Shown: positions 26,345 through 34,715, numbered from the stretch's first letter. The stretch: 64,000 bases of DNA from Pseudomonas sp. ok272 (GCF_900109995.1 NZ_FOCB01000009.1:1-64000); one strand, 5' to 3'. Numbers and translations are program-made. Notes: generated from the sequence alone by a model not told the origin.

Positions 26345-26391
26345 GGCTTTCCCCCCCACGAATCCTGCGCAAATAGCTTCTTTGGTCTTTC

Positions 26392-26417
26392 GCCCGCTCA
26401 CACTGCGGGCTTTTTTT
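26392..26417 (+). terminator. Rho-independent terminator after hiuH
   Basis: GCCCGC-TCACACT-GCGGGC followed by seven T residues, 48 bases past the hiuH stop. Confidence 0.88.
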
Positions 26418-26500
26418 CGCCGGTAGGACACTGGGCCGGCGTGCTGGCCCTATCGCGAGCCGTCTCGCCCACTCTGATCAGTGTTGTGTACACCTCCCTG

Positions 26501-26526
26501 GTGGGAGCGAGCCTGCTCGTGAAGCG
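26501..26526 (+). repeat. Single REP element
   Basis: GTGGGAGCGAGCCTGCTCGTGAAGC occurs alone between the convergent hiuH and exporter genes, without an inverted partner nearby. Confidence 0.85.
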
Positions 26527-26533
26527 GTTGCGT

Positions 26534-27160
26534 CTAACGGCTCAACAGAGAAGCGGCACCCGCCCCCCCGAACAGCCCGGCGCTGATCCGGTTGAACCAG
26601 CTCTGGCCCTTGCCACTGCGCAGGTAGCGCGCGGCCCCGTGGGCGCCGAGGCCGTAGGCCAGCTTGCAGCACAGGTCGAGCAGGGTCCAGGTGACGATCA
26701 TGATCAGCAGTTGCGGGAGGAACGGTTGCCCGGGGTTGAGAAACTGCGGCAGGAAAGCGGCGAAGAACAGGATGTCCTTGGGGTTGCTTGCACCCAGCAC
26801 AAACGCGCGCCCGAACAGTGCGCGAAAGCGTGGTGTCGGCGCGGCCTGGGGGACTTCAGTTGCCTGGGCCGGTTGCCGTGATTGCTGCCAGCTCTGCCAG
26901 GCGAGGTAGAACAGGTACAGCGCGCCGACGACTTTCAAGGCGCTGAACAGCTGTTCCGAGGCCAACAGCAGGGCACCCAGGCCCAGCGCCGAGGCGCTCA
27001 ACAGGCAGATCGAGGCGAACACGCCTCCCAGGAACGCAGGGTAAGAGCGACGCAGGCCGTAGTTCAGGCTGTTACTGATCATCAGCAGCGACAAGGGGCC
27101 GGGGATCAGGATGACCACCAGGGCGGCGCCACTGAACAACAACCAGGTTTCCAGACTCAT
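26534..27160 (-). CDS. LysE/RhtB-family amino acid exporter
   Basis: Inner-membrane efflux protein of 208 residues with about six hydrophobic segments. The N-terminus (LLFSGAALVVILIPGPLSLLMISNSLNYGLRR) carries the conserved PGP motif and FVLGASNPKDILFFAAFLP is typical of RhtB-type exporters. GGAG precedes the ATG at 27160; an upstream in-frame start at 27190 lacks support. A terminator separates it from the purine permease gene. The exported amino acid cannot be told from sequence. Confidence 0.9.
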   Translation of the reverse strand: MSLETWLLFSGAALVVILIPGPLSLLMISNSLNYGLRRSYPAFLGGVFASICLLSASALGLGALLLASEQLFSALKVVGALYLFYLAWQSWQQSRQPAQATEVPQAAPTPRFRALFGRAFVLGASNPKDILFFAAFLPQFLNPGQPFLPQLLIMIVTWTLLDLCCKLAYGLGAHGAARYLRSGKGQSWFNRISAGLFGGAGAASLLSR

Positions 27161-27179
27161 TACGTTTCTCCTTATGTGT

Positions 27180-27205
27180 AAAAGCCCCACCCGACGGGGT
27201 GAGGC
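27180..27205 (-). terminator. Rho-independent terminator after the purine permease
   Basis: On the minus strand GCCTCACCCC-GTC-GGGTGGGGC is followed by TTTT, 20 bases past the permease stop. It also sits just before the exporter gene start. Confidence 0.8.
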
Positions 27206-27224
27206 TGGGTGACGCCGGTCGCGC

Positions 27225-28574
27225 TTACAAGAACATGAACTTGGCGATGAAGATCGCGCACAGTGCCCACAGGCTGACCGAGATCTCCTTGTGTTTGCCC
27301 GTGCCGGCCTTGAGCACCACGTAGGTGATGAAGCCCAGCGCGATACCGTCGGCCACCGAGAACGTCAGCGGCATCATGATCGCGGTGACAATAGCTGGAA
27401 TGCTGTCGGTAGCATCATCCCACTTGATGTGTTCCATGCCGCCCATCATCAGCATCGCCACGTAGATCAGCGCACCCGCGGTGGCATAGGCGGGAATCAT
27501 CCCGGCCAGCGGGGCGAAGAACATCGCGGCGATAAACAGCACGCCCACGGTGACGGCGGTAAGCCCGGTGCGCCCGCCAGCGGCCACGCCGGCGGCACTT
27601 TCCACGTAACTGGTGACCGGAGGAACGCCGACCACCGCGCCAAACACGCTGGAAGCACTGTCCGCCTTCATCGCGCGGGAGAGGTTCTCGATCTTGCCAT
27701 CCGCGCCCACCAGGCCCGCGCGTTGGGCCACGCCCATCAGGGTGCCGGCGGTGTCGAACATATGCACGAAGAGGAAGGCGAGCACCACACTGATCATGCT
27801 GACGTTAAACACGCCGGCGACATCCATGGCCATCCAGGTCGGGGCCAGGCTTGGCGGGGCCGACAGGATGCCATTGTAGTGCACCAGGCCCAGGCCCCAG
27901 CCGGCGAACGTCACGGTGATGATGCTGATCAGAATCGCGCCGAACACCCGGTGGTAGCTGAGCACCGCAATCATCAGGAAGCAAATCGCCGCGAGCAGCG
28001 GGCCAGGCTCGCGCAGATTGCCCAACTTGATCAGGGTGGCTGGGCTGTCGACCACGATGCCGGCGGTTTTCAGGCCGATCAGCCCGAGGAACAAGCCCAC
28101 GCCAGCTCCCATGGCGTAGCGCAGACTCACCGGGATGCTGTTGAGCAGCCATTCGCGGATCCGCGAGAAGGTCAGGATCATGAACAGCACGCCGGACACA
28201 AACACCGCACCCAGCGCGGTTTCCCAGTTGTAGCCCATGGTGCCGACCACGGTGTAGGTAAAGAAGGCGTTCAAGCCCATGCCGGGGGCCAGGCCCACCG
28301 GCCAGTTGGCGTACAGGCCCATCAGCAGGCAGCCGAGTGCGGCGGCGATGCAGGTGGCGACGAACGCGGCGCCGTGGTCGATACCGGCGTCAGCCATGAT
28401 GTTGGGGTTGACGAAGATGATGTAGGCCATGGTGATGAAGGTCGTCAGACCGGCAATCAACTCGGTCTTCACCGTGGTGCCATGCAAACTCAGTTTGAAC
28501 AAGCGCTCCAGCCAGCCAGTGCGTAACGGCGGCGAGAGATCCAGCGTCGATGCTTCGGATTTGCGGCTTTCCAC
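27225..28574 (-). CDS. NCS2-family purine permease (AzgA/adenine-guanine-hypoxanthine type)
   Basis: Proton-coupled nucleobase transporter with 12 or more membrane helices. The first helix region LTTFITMAYIIFVNPNIMADAG and GLAPGMGLNAFFTYTVV, plus FVHMFDTAGTLMGVAQRAG, are typical of the AzgA branch. The GTG at 28574 is used because GAGGAG lies seven bases upstream and the protein is then 449 residues; the frame continues to 28676 without homology. It neighbours hiuH and the allantoin genes, as I recall for PA1519, so import of purines feeding this pathway is likely. A TTGTATACAA site lies 129 bases upstream. Confidence 0.92.
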   Translation of the reverse strand: MESRKSEASTLDLSPPLRTGWLERLFKLSLHGTTVKTELIAGLTTFITMAYIIFVNPNIMADAGIDHGAAFVATCIAAALGCLLMGLYANWPVGLAPGMGLNAFFTYTVVGTMGYNWETALGAVFVSGVLFMILTFSRIREWLLNSIPVSLRYAMGAGVGLFLGLIGLKTAGIVVDSPATLIKLGNLREPGPLLAAICFLMIAVLSYHRVFGAILISIITVTFAGWGLGLVHYNGILSAPPSLAPTWMAMDVAGVFNVSMISVVLAFLFVHMFDTAGTLMGVAQRAGLVGADGKIENLSRAMKADSASSVFGAVVGVPPVTSYVESAAGVAAGGRTGLTAVTVGVLFIAAMFFAPLAGMIPAYATAGALIYVAMLMMGGMEHIKWDDATDSIPAIVTAIMMPLTFSVADGIALGFITYVVLKAGTGKHKEISVSLWALCAIFIAKFMFL

Positions 28575-28702
28575 AGCGATACTCCTCAAGAGTTTTATTG
28601 TTATTTCCAGAGCCGGACACGCAAGGTGGGCAGCGGCTCTTTGAGGTATCTGCGAATTTGTTGACCTGTTGGTCAAGAACTCGCGCGAAGCGGATTATGC
28701 TT

Positions 28703-28712
28703 TTGTATACAA
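28703..28712. promoter_or_regulatory. Putative GntR-type operator upstream of the purine permease
   Basis: Perfect palindrome TTGTATACAA, identical to the site before puuE. On the minus strand CATAAT just downstream could be the -10 element of the permease promoter. Confidence 0.65.
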
Positions 28713-28817
28713 ATAAAGCAAATAATGTTTTTGGTTTTGTCGACGAAAAGTTTGACGATAGGGATATATCGCCAGGCGGGATGTCTTGGCAGTCACTCGG
28801 GAATGGGATCAAGGGTG

Positions 28818-28841
28818 GGCGCCAGCCTGTTGGCTGGCGCC
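28818..28841. terminator. Perfect hairpin after the marR gene
   Basis: GGCGCCAGCC-TGTT-GGCTGGCGCC forms a 10-base stem with a 4-base loop, seven bases beyond the marR stop. No T-run follows on the minus strand, so it may be a weak or factor-assisted terminator. Confidence 0.5.
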
Positions 28842-28848
28842 GGAGTGT

Positions 28849-29295
28849 TCAGTCAGCGCTGGCGTGGGATTTGCCCAGCGCCTGGTTCACCGCCAGCCAG
28901 CCATCCACCGCGGCCTCACCGGCCTCGGCAAACACCCGCTCCAGCAGTTTGACTTGCTCGCGGCGCAGCGACTCTTCAAAGCGCGCACCTTCAGTCGTCA
29001 GTTGCAGCAGGCGCTTACGCTTGTCCGCCTCGGACGCAACGCTGTCCACCAGGTGCATTTCCAGCAACTGGCGCAGCGGCATGTTCAGCGCCTGTTTACT
29101 GACCCCCAACAGTGCCAGCAACTCTTTGACGCTCAAGGTCGGGTAGCGGGCGATAAAGAACACAATGCGCTGATGCACCCGGCTCAGGCCGCGACGTTCA
29201 AGCATCTCATCGGCCTTGGCGGTGAATGCCTGGTAGCCGAAGAAAAACGCTTCCATGGCGGCTTGCTGGGTGCTTTGGTGTTTAAGGTCAAGCAT
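28849..29295 (-). CDS. MarR-family transcriptional regulator
   Basis: Winged-helix repressor-type protein of 148 residues. The recognition region is TLSVKELLALLGVSKQALNMPLRQLLE, and the wing region is VASEADKRKRLLQLT. Flanking helices should form the dimer interface. It is divergent from the aminotransferase gene, and two identical-architecture inverted repeats (GTCAA-N5-TTGAC) lie in the 81-base gap, one overlapping its own start codon. Autoregulation and control of the aminotransferase are therefore likely; the ligand is unknown. Confidence 0.9.
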   Translation of the reverse strand: MLDLKHQSTQQAAMEAFFFGYQAFTAKADEMLERRGLSRVHQRIVFFIARYPTLSVKELLALLGVSKQALNMPLRQLLEMHLVDSVASEADKRKRLLQLTTEGARFEESLRREQVKLLERVFAEAGEAAVDGWLAVNQALGKSHASAD

Positions 29296-29301
29296 ATTGA
29301 C
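29287..29301. promoter_or_regulatory. Putative MarR operator overlapping the marR start codon
   Basis: Perfect inverted repeat GTCAA-GCATA-TTGAC, with the marR ATG inside it on the minus strand. It has the same arm sequence and spacing as the site at 29329-29343. Confidence 0.7.
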
Positions 29302-29328
29302 GTATCTGCTCAGACTGGCGTAATTTCG

Positions 29329-29343
29329 GTCAAGTAGTTTGAC
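29329..29343. promoter_or_regulatory. Putative MarR operator upstream of the aminotransferase
   Basis: Perfect inverted repeat GTCAA-GTAGT-TTGAC, 34 bases before the aminotransferase ATG. Centre-to-centre spacing to the other site is 42 bases, four helical turns. Confidence 0.7.
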
Positions 29344-29376
29344 TTAATTCCCTTGGCCTTTGCTACCGGTGACCCT

Positions 29377-30543
29377 ATGGCTTTTTCCGAACGTGTCTCG
29401 CGCCTTAAAAGTTCTTTGATCCGTGAAATCCTCGCCGCGGCGCAACGCCCGCAGGTGATGTCATTTGCCGGTGGTTTGCCTGCAGAGGCGATGTTGCCAA
29501 AGGTGCAATGGGCTGACATGCCAGTGTCCATGGGGCAATACGGCATGAGTGAAGGCGAACCGGCCCTGCGCGAGGCCCTGGCTGCCGAGGCCCGGGCCCT
29601 GGGCGTGCCCTGTGAGGCGAGCCAGGTGCTGGTGGTCAGCGGTTCCCAGCAAACCCTGGATTTGGCGGCCAAGTTGTACATCGACAAAGGCACCGAGATC
29701 CTGCTGGAGGCGCCGACCTACCTGGCGGCGCTGCAAATTTTCCAATTGTTCGGTGCCGACTGCCTGACAGTGCCGCTGGAAGCGGATGGCCCGAACCTGG
29801 TCGAACTGCGCACGCGCCTGGAGCGGCACGCCCCGGCGTTCATCTACTTGATCCCCACTTTCCAGAACCCTTCGGCGGTGCGCTACAGCGAAGCCAAGCG
29901 CGATGCCGTGGCAGCGTTGCTGGATGAGTTCGGCGTAACCCTGATCGAAGATGAGCCGTACCGTGAACTGACCTTCGATGGCGGCAGCGCCACGCCGATT
30001 GTCAGTCGCCTGAAGAAGGCCAGTTGGATCTACACCGGCACCGTGTCCAAGACCTTATTGCCTGGCTTGCGCGTGGGCTACCTGATTGCCAGCCCGGACC
30101 TGTTTCCCCATCTGCTGCGGCTTAAACAGTCGGCGGACCTGCACACCAACCGCGTTGGCCAATGGCAGGCGTTGCAGTGGATCGGCACCGAACAGTTTCG
30201 CGAGCACCTGAGTGAGCTGCGGGACTTCTATCGCGTACGACGTGACGGCTTCCAAGCGGCGCTGCAGACGCATTTTGCCGATCTGGCGGACTGGAACGTG
30301 CCGCAGGGTGGGCTGTTTTTCTGGCTGAATCTCAAGCAACCGCTGGATACCCGGACGTTGCTCAAGGCGGCGCTGGAGCAGGACGTGGCGTTCATGCCGG
30401 GCGAACCGTTCTTCCCGGAACCGGAGCGCAACCTGGGGCACCTGCGGCTGAACTTCAGTCACATCGACCCGGCCCGGTTGGATGAGGGGCTCAAGCGCTT
30501 GGCAGCGGTGGTGCGCGAGGCCCAGGCCCGGCAAGCGGCCTGA
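29377..30543 (+). CDS. PLP-dependent aminotransferase, class I/II (LysN/2-aminoadipate type)
   Basis: Transaminase of fold type I with 388 residues. The PLP lysine is in GTVSKTLLPGLRVGYL, the aspartate contacting the pyridine nitrogen in LIEDEPYRELTF, and the arginine binding the carboxylate in LRLNFSH near the end. IPTFQNPSA is a typical PLP-stacking region. The ATG at 29377 is preferred over an upstream TTG at 29353; the ribosome binding site is weak. It resembles MocR-type aminotransferase domains without the DNA-binding part. It is probably controlled by the divergent MarR protein; the substrate is unknown. Confidence 0.88.
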   Translation: MAFSERVSRLKSSLIREILAAAQRPQVMSFAGGLPAEAMLPKVQWADMPVSMGQYGMSEGEPALREALAAEARALGVPCEASQVLVVSGSQQTLDLAAKLYIDKGTEILLEAPTYLAALQIFQLFGADCLTVPLEADGPNLVELRTRLERHAPAFIYLIPTFQNPSAVRYSEAKRDAVAALLDEFGVTLIEDEPYRELTFDGGSATPIVSRLKKASWIYTGTVSKTLLPGLRVGYLIASPDLFPHLLRLKQSADLHTNRVGQWQALQWIGTEQFREHLSELRDFYRVRRDGFQAALQTHFADLADWNVPQGGLFFWLNLKQPLDTRTLLKAALEQDVAFMPGEPFFPEPERNLGHLRLNFSHIDPARLDEGLKRLAAVVREAQARQAA

Positions 30544-30576
30544 AGGGCGGTCATGTCAGTCAGTTAGGCGAAACCC

Positions 30577-30665
30577 GTGGGAGCGAGCCTGCTCGCGATA
30601 GCAGGCTGATATTCAACACGGTTGGTGGCTGACACGCCGCTTTCGCGAGCGGGCTCGCTCCTACC
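30577..30665. repeat. Inverted REP pair
   Basis: GTGGGAGCGAGCCTGCTCGCGA and TCGCGAGCGGGCTCGCTCCTAC lie between the convergent aminotransferase and glutaredoxin genes. Confidence 0.9.
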
Positions 30666-30702
30666 GGTTTAGTGCCTAAGCTGACCGGCATTCCAGCAGC
30701 GA

Positions 30703-31074
30703 TCAGGCGGCGGCAAATCGCTTGTCCAGGTAATCGATGATCACCTTGGACTCATACATCCAGGTGACTTGGCCGTTTTCTTCGATGCGCAGGCACGGCA
30801 CCTTGATCTTGCCGCCGTGTTCCAGCAAGGCCTGGCGATCCTGTTCGTTGTTCTTCGCATCTCGCAGGGCGACCGGGACATTCAGGCGACGCAGGGTGCG
30901 ACGGGTTTTCACGCAGAATGGGCAGGCGTGGAACTGATACAGGGCCAGGCCCTTGGCAGCGGCGTCAACGTCGGCCTGGGCGGCAGCCGGACGCTGCTTT
31001 TTGCCGGGGCGGGTGATGAAGTCGATGAAGATAATCAGTTGGCCGAGGCCGACACGAAGCGCTTTGACGAACAC
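30703..31074 (-). CDS. Glutaredoxin with N-terminal membrane segment
   Basis: Thiol-disulfide oxidoreductase of 123 residues. The active site is CPFC in YQFHACPFCVKTRR, and KIKVPCLRIEENG contains the cis-proline region. The first 25 residues (LRVGLGQLIIFIDFITRP) are hydrophobic and may anchor it in the inner membrane, unlike classical soluble glutaredoxins. The GTG at 31074 with GAGG upstream starts the protein just before this segment; the frame continues to 31128. It is followed at a distance by REP sequence and lies downstream of folE. Confidence 0.85.
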   Translation of the reverse strand: MFVKALRVGLGQLIIFIDFITRPGKKQRPAAAQADVDAAAKGLALYQFHACPFCVKTRRTLRRLNVPVALRDAKNNEQDRQALLEHGGKIKVPCLRIEENGQVTWMYESKVIIDYLDKRFAAA

Positions 31075-31132
31075 GATGTAAGCCTCTTGGGCATTGAATG
31101 TGGGCGCGCAGCTTACCTGATTTTTCACAGGC

Positions 31133-31160
31133 GAAAAAAAACCGGCGATGAACGCCGGTT
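31133..31160 (-). terminator. Rho-independent terminator after folE
   Basis: On the minus strand AACCGGCG-TTCAT-CGCCGGTT is followed by a run of T residues, 16 bases past the folE stop. Confidence 0.88.
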
Positions 31161-31176
31161 CTCTTCGTGTCGGGTG

Positions 31177-31722
31177 TTACTTGATCAGGCTGAGAAACTC
31201 GCTGCGGGTGGCCGCATTTTCGCGGAACTCACCGAGCATCACCGAGGTGATCATCGACGAGTTCTGTTTCTCCACACCACGCATCATCATGCACATGTGC
31301 TTGGCTTCGATCACCACGGCCACACCCAGGGCACCCGTCACCTGCTGGATCGCGTCGGCGATCTGGCGGCTGAGGTTTTCCTGGATCTGCAGGCGGCGGG
31401 CGTACATATCGACGATCCGCGCGACTTTCGACAGGCCCAGCACCTTGCCACTCGGGATATAGGCAACATGGGCCTTGCCGATGAAAGGCAGCAGGTGGTG
31501 TTCGCACAACGAGTACAACTCGATGTCCTTGACCAGCACCATTTCACTGTTGTCGGAGCTGAACAAGGCACCGTTGGTGACTTCTTCGAGCGTCTGCTCA
31601 TAACCGCGGCAGAGGTACTGCATGGCTTTGGCCGCACGCTTTGGCGTGTCGATCAGGCCCTCGCGGGACACGTCCTCGCCCAGTTGGCCGAGAATCGCGG
31701 TGTAATTCTGTTCCAGGGACAT
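31177..31722 (-). CDS. folE: GTP cyclohydrolase I (FolE type)
   Basis: Converts GTP to 7,8-dihydroneopterin triphosphate, the first step to folate and pterins. The zinc ligands are in [12 protein letters not shown] and the C-terminal cysteine in [12 protein letters not shown]; the signature [18 protein letters not shown] is complete. At 181 residues it is a normal single-domain enzyme. Pseudomonads may carry more than one FolE copy, and which is the main enzyme cannot be told here. A terminator follows. Confidence 0.95.
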   Translation of the reverse strand: MSLEQNYTAILGQLGEDVSREGLIDTPKRAAKAMQYLCRGYEQTLEEVTNGALFSSDNSEMVLVKDIELYSLCEHHLLPFIGKAHVAYIPSGKVLGLSKVARIVDMYARRLQIQENLSRQIADAIQQVTGALGVAVVIEAKHMCMMMRGVEKQNSSMITSVMLGEFRENAATRSEFLSLIK

Positions 31723-31800
31723 GAAACTACCTGTGGGATTTTACGCAAAGGGCAAGGGTACGGCGGCAGGCACGGCGCTGCAAGCGTGACGCATCAGCTT

Positions 31801-32358
31801 TTACTCGTCACGACCTTCCATCATGGTGCGCTTGAGCATCACATAGACGGCTCCGGCACCGCCGTGTCGGGCCTGGCAGGAGGTGAAGCCCAGTACCTGC
31901 GAATGCTGGCGCAGCCAGGTGTTGACGTGGCTTTTGATCATCGGCCGCTTGCCGTCCAGGCGCACTGCTTTGCCATGGGTGACACGCACGCAGCGGATTT
32001 CGAATTTTGTGGCTTCGGCCAGGAATGCCCAGAGCGTCTCGCGGGCTTTCTCGACGGTCATGCCGTGCAGGTCCAGGCTGCCTTCGAAGGGGATCTGCCC
32101 GATCTTCAGCTTGCGCATCTGGCTTTCCTGCACGCCGTCACGGGCCCACATCAGTTCGTCTTCGGGGCCTACGTCAATGACGAACTGGTCGGACAGGCCA
32201 TCGACGGCGGTCACGTCGGTGCGGATGGTGGCTGCTTGGCGTAGCTTGGCGATCTGCGCCCGGTCGGCCTTGGGTTTGCCGGTCTCGGCGCGATCGTGCT
32301 TGATCGGCTTGACGCCTTGGATCGCACTTTTGAACAGGGAAAAATCGTCGTCTTGCAT
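31801..32358 (-). CDS. Smr-domain protein (SmrB/YfcN-like)
   Basis: 185-residue protein with a charged N-terminal helix region and a C-terminal Smr domain. The domain shows LDLHGMTVEKARETL (the conserved DLHG motif), VTHGKA and a glycine-rich end, ARHGGAGAVYVMLK. Smr domains act as nucleases; the E. coli protein SmrB cleaves mRNA between collided ribosomes. The sequence fits this stand-alone class rather than MutS2. It lies near prmB, as I recall in other pseudomonads. Confidence 0.9.
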   Translation of the reverse strand: MQDDDFSLFKSAIQGVKPIKHDRAETGKPKADRAQIAKLRQAATIRTDVTAVDGLSDQFVIDVGPEDELMWARDGVQESQMRKLKIGQIPFEGSLDLHGMTVEKARETLWAFLAEATKFEIRCVRVTHGKAVRLDGKRPMIKSHVNTWLRQHSQVLGFTSCQARHGGAGAVYVMLKRTMMEGRDE

Positions 32359-32432
32359 GTCAGCCTCCGCGAAGGGCCGCCAGTTTACCCAAGTCGAGGC
32401 AAATCAGGCGCCTAAAACGCGTTGGGCGCGAC

Positions 32433-32753
32433 TCAGTCGTGTTTTTTCATCAGGTGGGCCGCCATGCTCAGTTCGCGGGGTTGGCGCATTCGGCGTCGGC
32501 AGCGGCGCCACAGGGCAACACCGATATACAGCAGCAACAGGCCGATGGCCACGATCACCGCCGCCCCCATCGGGCTGGCATTCAGTTCGCCGAGTGCCGG
32601 CGTGTGGCCCAACAGGCTGGCCGCACCGGCCATCGCCAGTAGCACGCCGAACGTGGCGAGCAGGGCTGAAATGGTCGCGCCTATGCGATAACGCCAGTTA
32701 CCTGGCACCTTGGGACGCAAGCGGCGAGCGTCAAATCCATCGGATATCTTCAT
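32433..32753 (-). CDS. Small inner-membrane protein of unknown function
   Basis: A 106-residue protein from the ATG at 32753, preceded by GAGGAAGG. It has two hydrophobic segments (IGATISALLATFGVLLAMAGAASLLG and MGAAVIVAIGLLLLYIGVALW) and a very basic C-terminal tail (RRCRRRMRQPR). No family is recognised. It is in the same direction as the Smr gene but separated by 74 bases. Confidence 0.7.
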   Translation of the reverse strand: MKISDGFDARRLRPKVPGNWRYRIGATISALLATFGVLLAMAGAASLLGHTPALGELNASPMGAAVIVAIGLLLLYIGVALWRRCRRRMRQPRELSMAAHLMKKHD

Positions 32754-32882
32754 TCCGACCTTCCTCAATGGGTATCGGCCCTTCGACCGGGAGTTGACGG
32801 GGAGGTTCCTGAGGCTAAGACAATTACAGGGAATGAGAGGCTTTAGCGGATGAGCGGCGGGTGCCGCCCATCAAGCCGGTTG

Positions 32883-33473
32883 TCAGATCAATTCATGGGT
32901 TTGCGCCAGGGCGGCGAAGTTGTCGGCCATGATTGCCATTTCCGTCTGCTGCACCTGCTCGGCAGTCAACACGCCGCCTTTGTAAGGCAAATCGCGCGTG
33001 GCGCAGGCATCTTCGACCAGGGTGCAGCGAAAACCCAGGTTCTTGGCGGCGCGTACGGTGGTGCTGACGCTGGAGTGACTCATGAAGCCGCAAACGATCA
33101 GGTTCTGGGTGCCGCGCTTTTGCAGGAGTTCTTCCAGTTCGGTGCCATGGAAGGCACTGGGCAGAATCTTCTCGATGCGCATTTCATCGTCTAGCGGCTC
33201 CAGGCCGCCGATGAACTTGATGCGCTCTTCATTCGGGTCGAACATCCCGCCGACGATACCCTTATGGCTGACATGTACGATTGGCCGTCCACCCTTGCGG
33301 GCGGCCGCGAGCAATTGCTTGATGTTATCGACGGCGGCATCAATGCCGGACAGGGCCAAGGGGCCGCTCAGGTACTCTTTCTGGGCATCGATGATCACCA
33401 GTGTCGCGCTGGCCAGATTGGCTGGTGCATAGCCACGACCGCTGAGTTGAAACATCGTCTTTGGAACGGACAT
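32883..33473 (-). CDS. Isochorismatase-superfamily hydrolase with serine at the usual catalytic Cys position
   Basis: Isochorismatase/cysteine hydrolase fold of 196 residues. The N-terminal Asp is in LVIIDAQKEYLSGP and the Lys is probably in VSHKGIVGG. The third catalytic position, usually Cys in amidases of this family, falls in CGFMSHSSVSTTVRAA, where I align a Ser. True isochorismatases have Gly here, so the substrate and mechanism are uncertain. AAGGAG precedes the ATG at 33473. It lies divergently from prmB, a pairing that I recall from P. aeruginosa (PA1677 and PA1678). Confidence 0.88.
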   Translation of the reverse strand: MSVPKTMFQLSGRGYAPANLASATLVIIDAQKEYLSGPLALSGIDAAVDNIKQLLAAARKGGRPIVHVSHKGIVGGMFDPNEERIKFIGGLEPLDDEMRIEKILPSAFHGTELEELLQKRGTQNLIVCGFMSHSSVSTTVRAAKNLGFRCTLVEDACATRDLPYKGGVLTAEQVQQTEMAIMADNFAALAQTHELI

Positions 33474-33711
33474 TCGGGGGCTCCTTCGAATGGGGCTTTT
33501 GCGCCATTGTCCTCTGGCTGAGCGGTTCTGTGAACCGCTACCATCGTAGGCACCGTCGTTGCAGGCCTGTAGCCTGTCAAGCGCTGGCGGAATGTTCAAC
33601 CTGGCGTCGAAAAAACAGATAAATCCGATAGGTGTGCAGGTATTTTTCATTCATCGTCGGGGCAGGCTTAGGCTGTTAGAATCCCCGGTCGTATTTTCAG
33701 GAGTTTACCCC

Positions 33712-34620
33712 GTGATCACTTCCCGTCTGCGCACCTTGCGCGACCATATTCGTTGGGCTGTCAGCCGTTTTCATGGGGAGGATCTGTTTTTCGGCCATGG
33801 TACCGACAACGCTTGGGACGAAGCCCGGCAACTGGTCCTCGGTGCGCTGCATCTGCCGTGGGAAATCGCCGACAGCTATCTGGACTGCGCCCTCGAAGAG
33901 GACGAGTTGGTGAACCTGCAACGCATGCTCAAGCGCCGCATCGAAGACCGCGTGCCGACCGCTTACCTGTTGGGTGAGGCCTGGTTCTGTGGCATGTCGT
34001 TCATCGTCGACGAACGCGTGTTGATCCCGCGTTCGCCGATTGGCGAGCTGATCGAAAAACGCTTCGAACCGTGGCTGGATGCGGCGCCAGCACGAATTCT
34101 CGACCTGTGTACGGGCTCCGGTTGCATCGGCATTGCCTGCGCCTACGAGTTCCCGGACGCCGAAGTGGTGCTGGCGGACCTGTCGTTCGAAGCGCTGGAA
34201 GTGGCCAATCAGAACATCGAGCGCCACGGTGTCGATGAACGGGTGTACACCGTTCAGGGCGATGGCTTCGACGGGTTGCCGGGGCAGCGCTTCGACCTGA
34301 TCGTCTCCAACCCGCCCTACGTGGATGCCGAAGACTTCGCCGACATGCCGGATGAATACCAGCACGAGCCGGAACTGGGCCTGGCGTGCGGCGATGATGG
34401 CTTGAACCTGGTGCGCCGGATGCTGGCCGAAGCGGCTGATCATCTGACCGAGAAGGGGTTGTTGATCGTCGAAGTGGGCAACAGCCAGGTACACGTCGAA
34501 ACCCTGTACCCGGAAGTCGATTTCGCCTGGCTGGACTTTGAGCGCGGCGGTCACGGCGTGTTCATGCTCAGCGCCGAGCAGTGCCGTGCGCATCAGGCGC
34601 TGTTTGCTTCGCGGGTGTGA
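33712..34620 (+). CDS. prmB: 50S ribosomal protein L3 glutamine methyltransferase
   Basis: SAM-dependent N5-glutamine methyltransferase modifying ribosomal protein L3. The SAM-binding loop is [16 protein letters not shown] and the catalytic motif is [11 protein letters not shown], shared with PrmC; the N-terminal helical domain ([17 protein letters not shown] and [11 protein letters not shown]) is of PrmB type. The GTG at 33712 with AGGAG upstream gives 302 residues; the frame opens at 33559 with no homology there. Confidence 0.95.
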   Translation: MITSRLRTLRDHIRWAVSRFHGEDLFFGHGTDNAWDEARQLVLGALHLPWEIADSYLDCALEEDELVNLQRMLKRRIEDRVPTAYLLGEAWFCGMSFIVDERVLIPRSPIGELIEKRFEPWLDAAPARILDLCTGSGCIGIACAYEFPDAEVVLADLSFEALEVANQNIERHGVDERVYTVQGDGFDGLPGQRFDLIVSNPPYVDAEDFADMPDEYQHEPELGLACGDDGLNLVRRMLAEAADHLTEKGLLIVEVGNSQVHVETLYPEVDFAWLDFERGGHGVFMLSAEQCRAHQALFASRV

Positions 34621-34633
34621 TCCGGACTGAGCG

Positions 34634-34671
34634 CCGCGTGTCAGTCAACGTTGCGGTTGACTGACACGCGG
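34634..34671. terminator. Long perfect hairpin after prmB
   Basis: CCGCGTGTCAGTCAAC and GTTGACTGACACGCGG form a 16-base perfect stem with a 6-base loop. No T-run follows. It sits between convergent genes and beside a degenerate REP half (TCTCGCTCCCACAAGG). Confidence 0.55.
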
Positions 34672-34715
34672 CCTCTGCGCCGGCAAGTCGGTCTCGCTCC
34701 CACAAGGAGCCAGGC

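Noticed and set aside
26484..26493. TTGTGTACAC considered as a fourth purine operator
   Set aside because: It differs at the last base and lies between the ends of two convergent genes, with no start nearby to control.
30769..32244. 491-residue open frame on the plus strand across the glutaredoxin, folE and smr genes
   Set aside because: It crosses three well-supported minus-strand genes and a terminator, with no recognisable domain.
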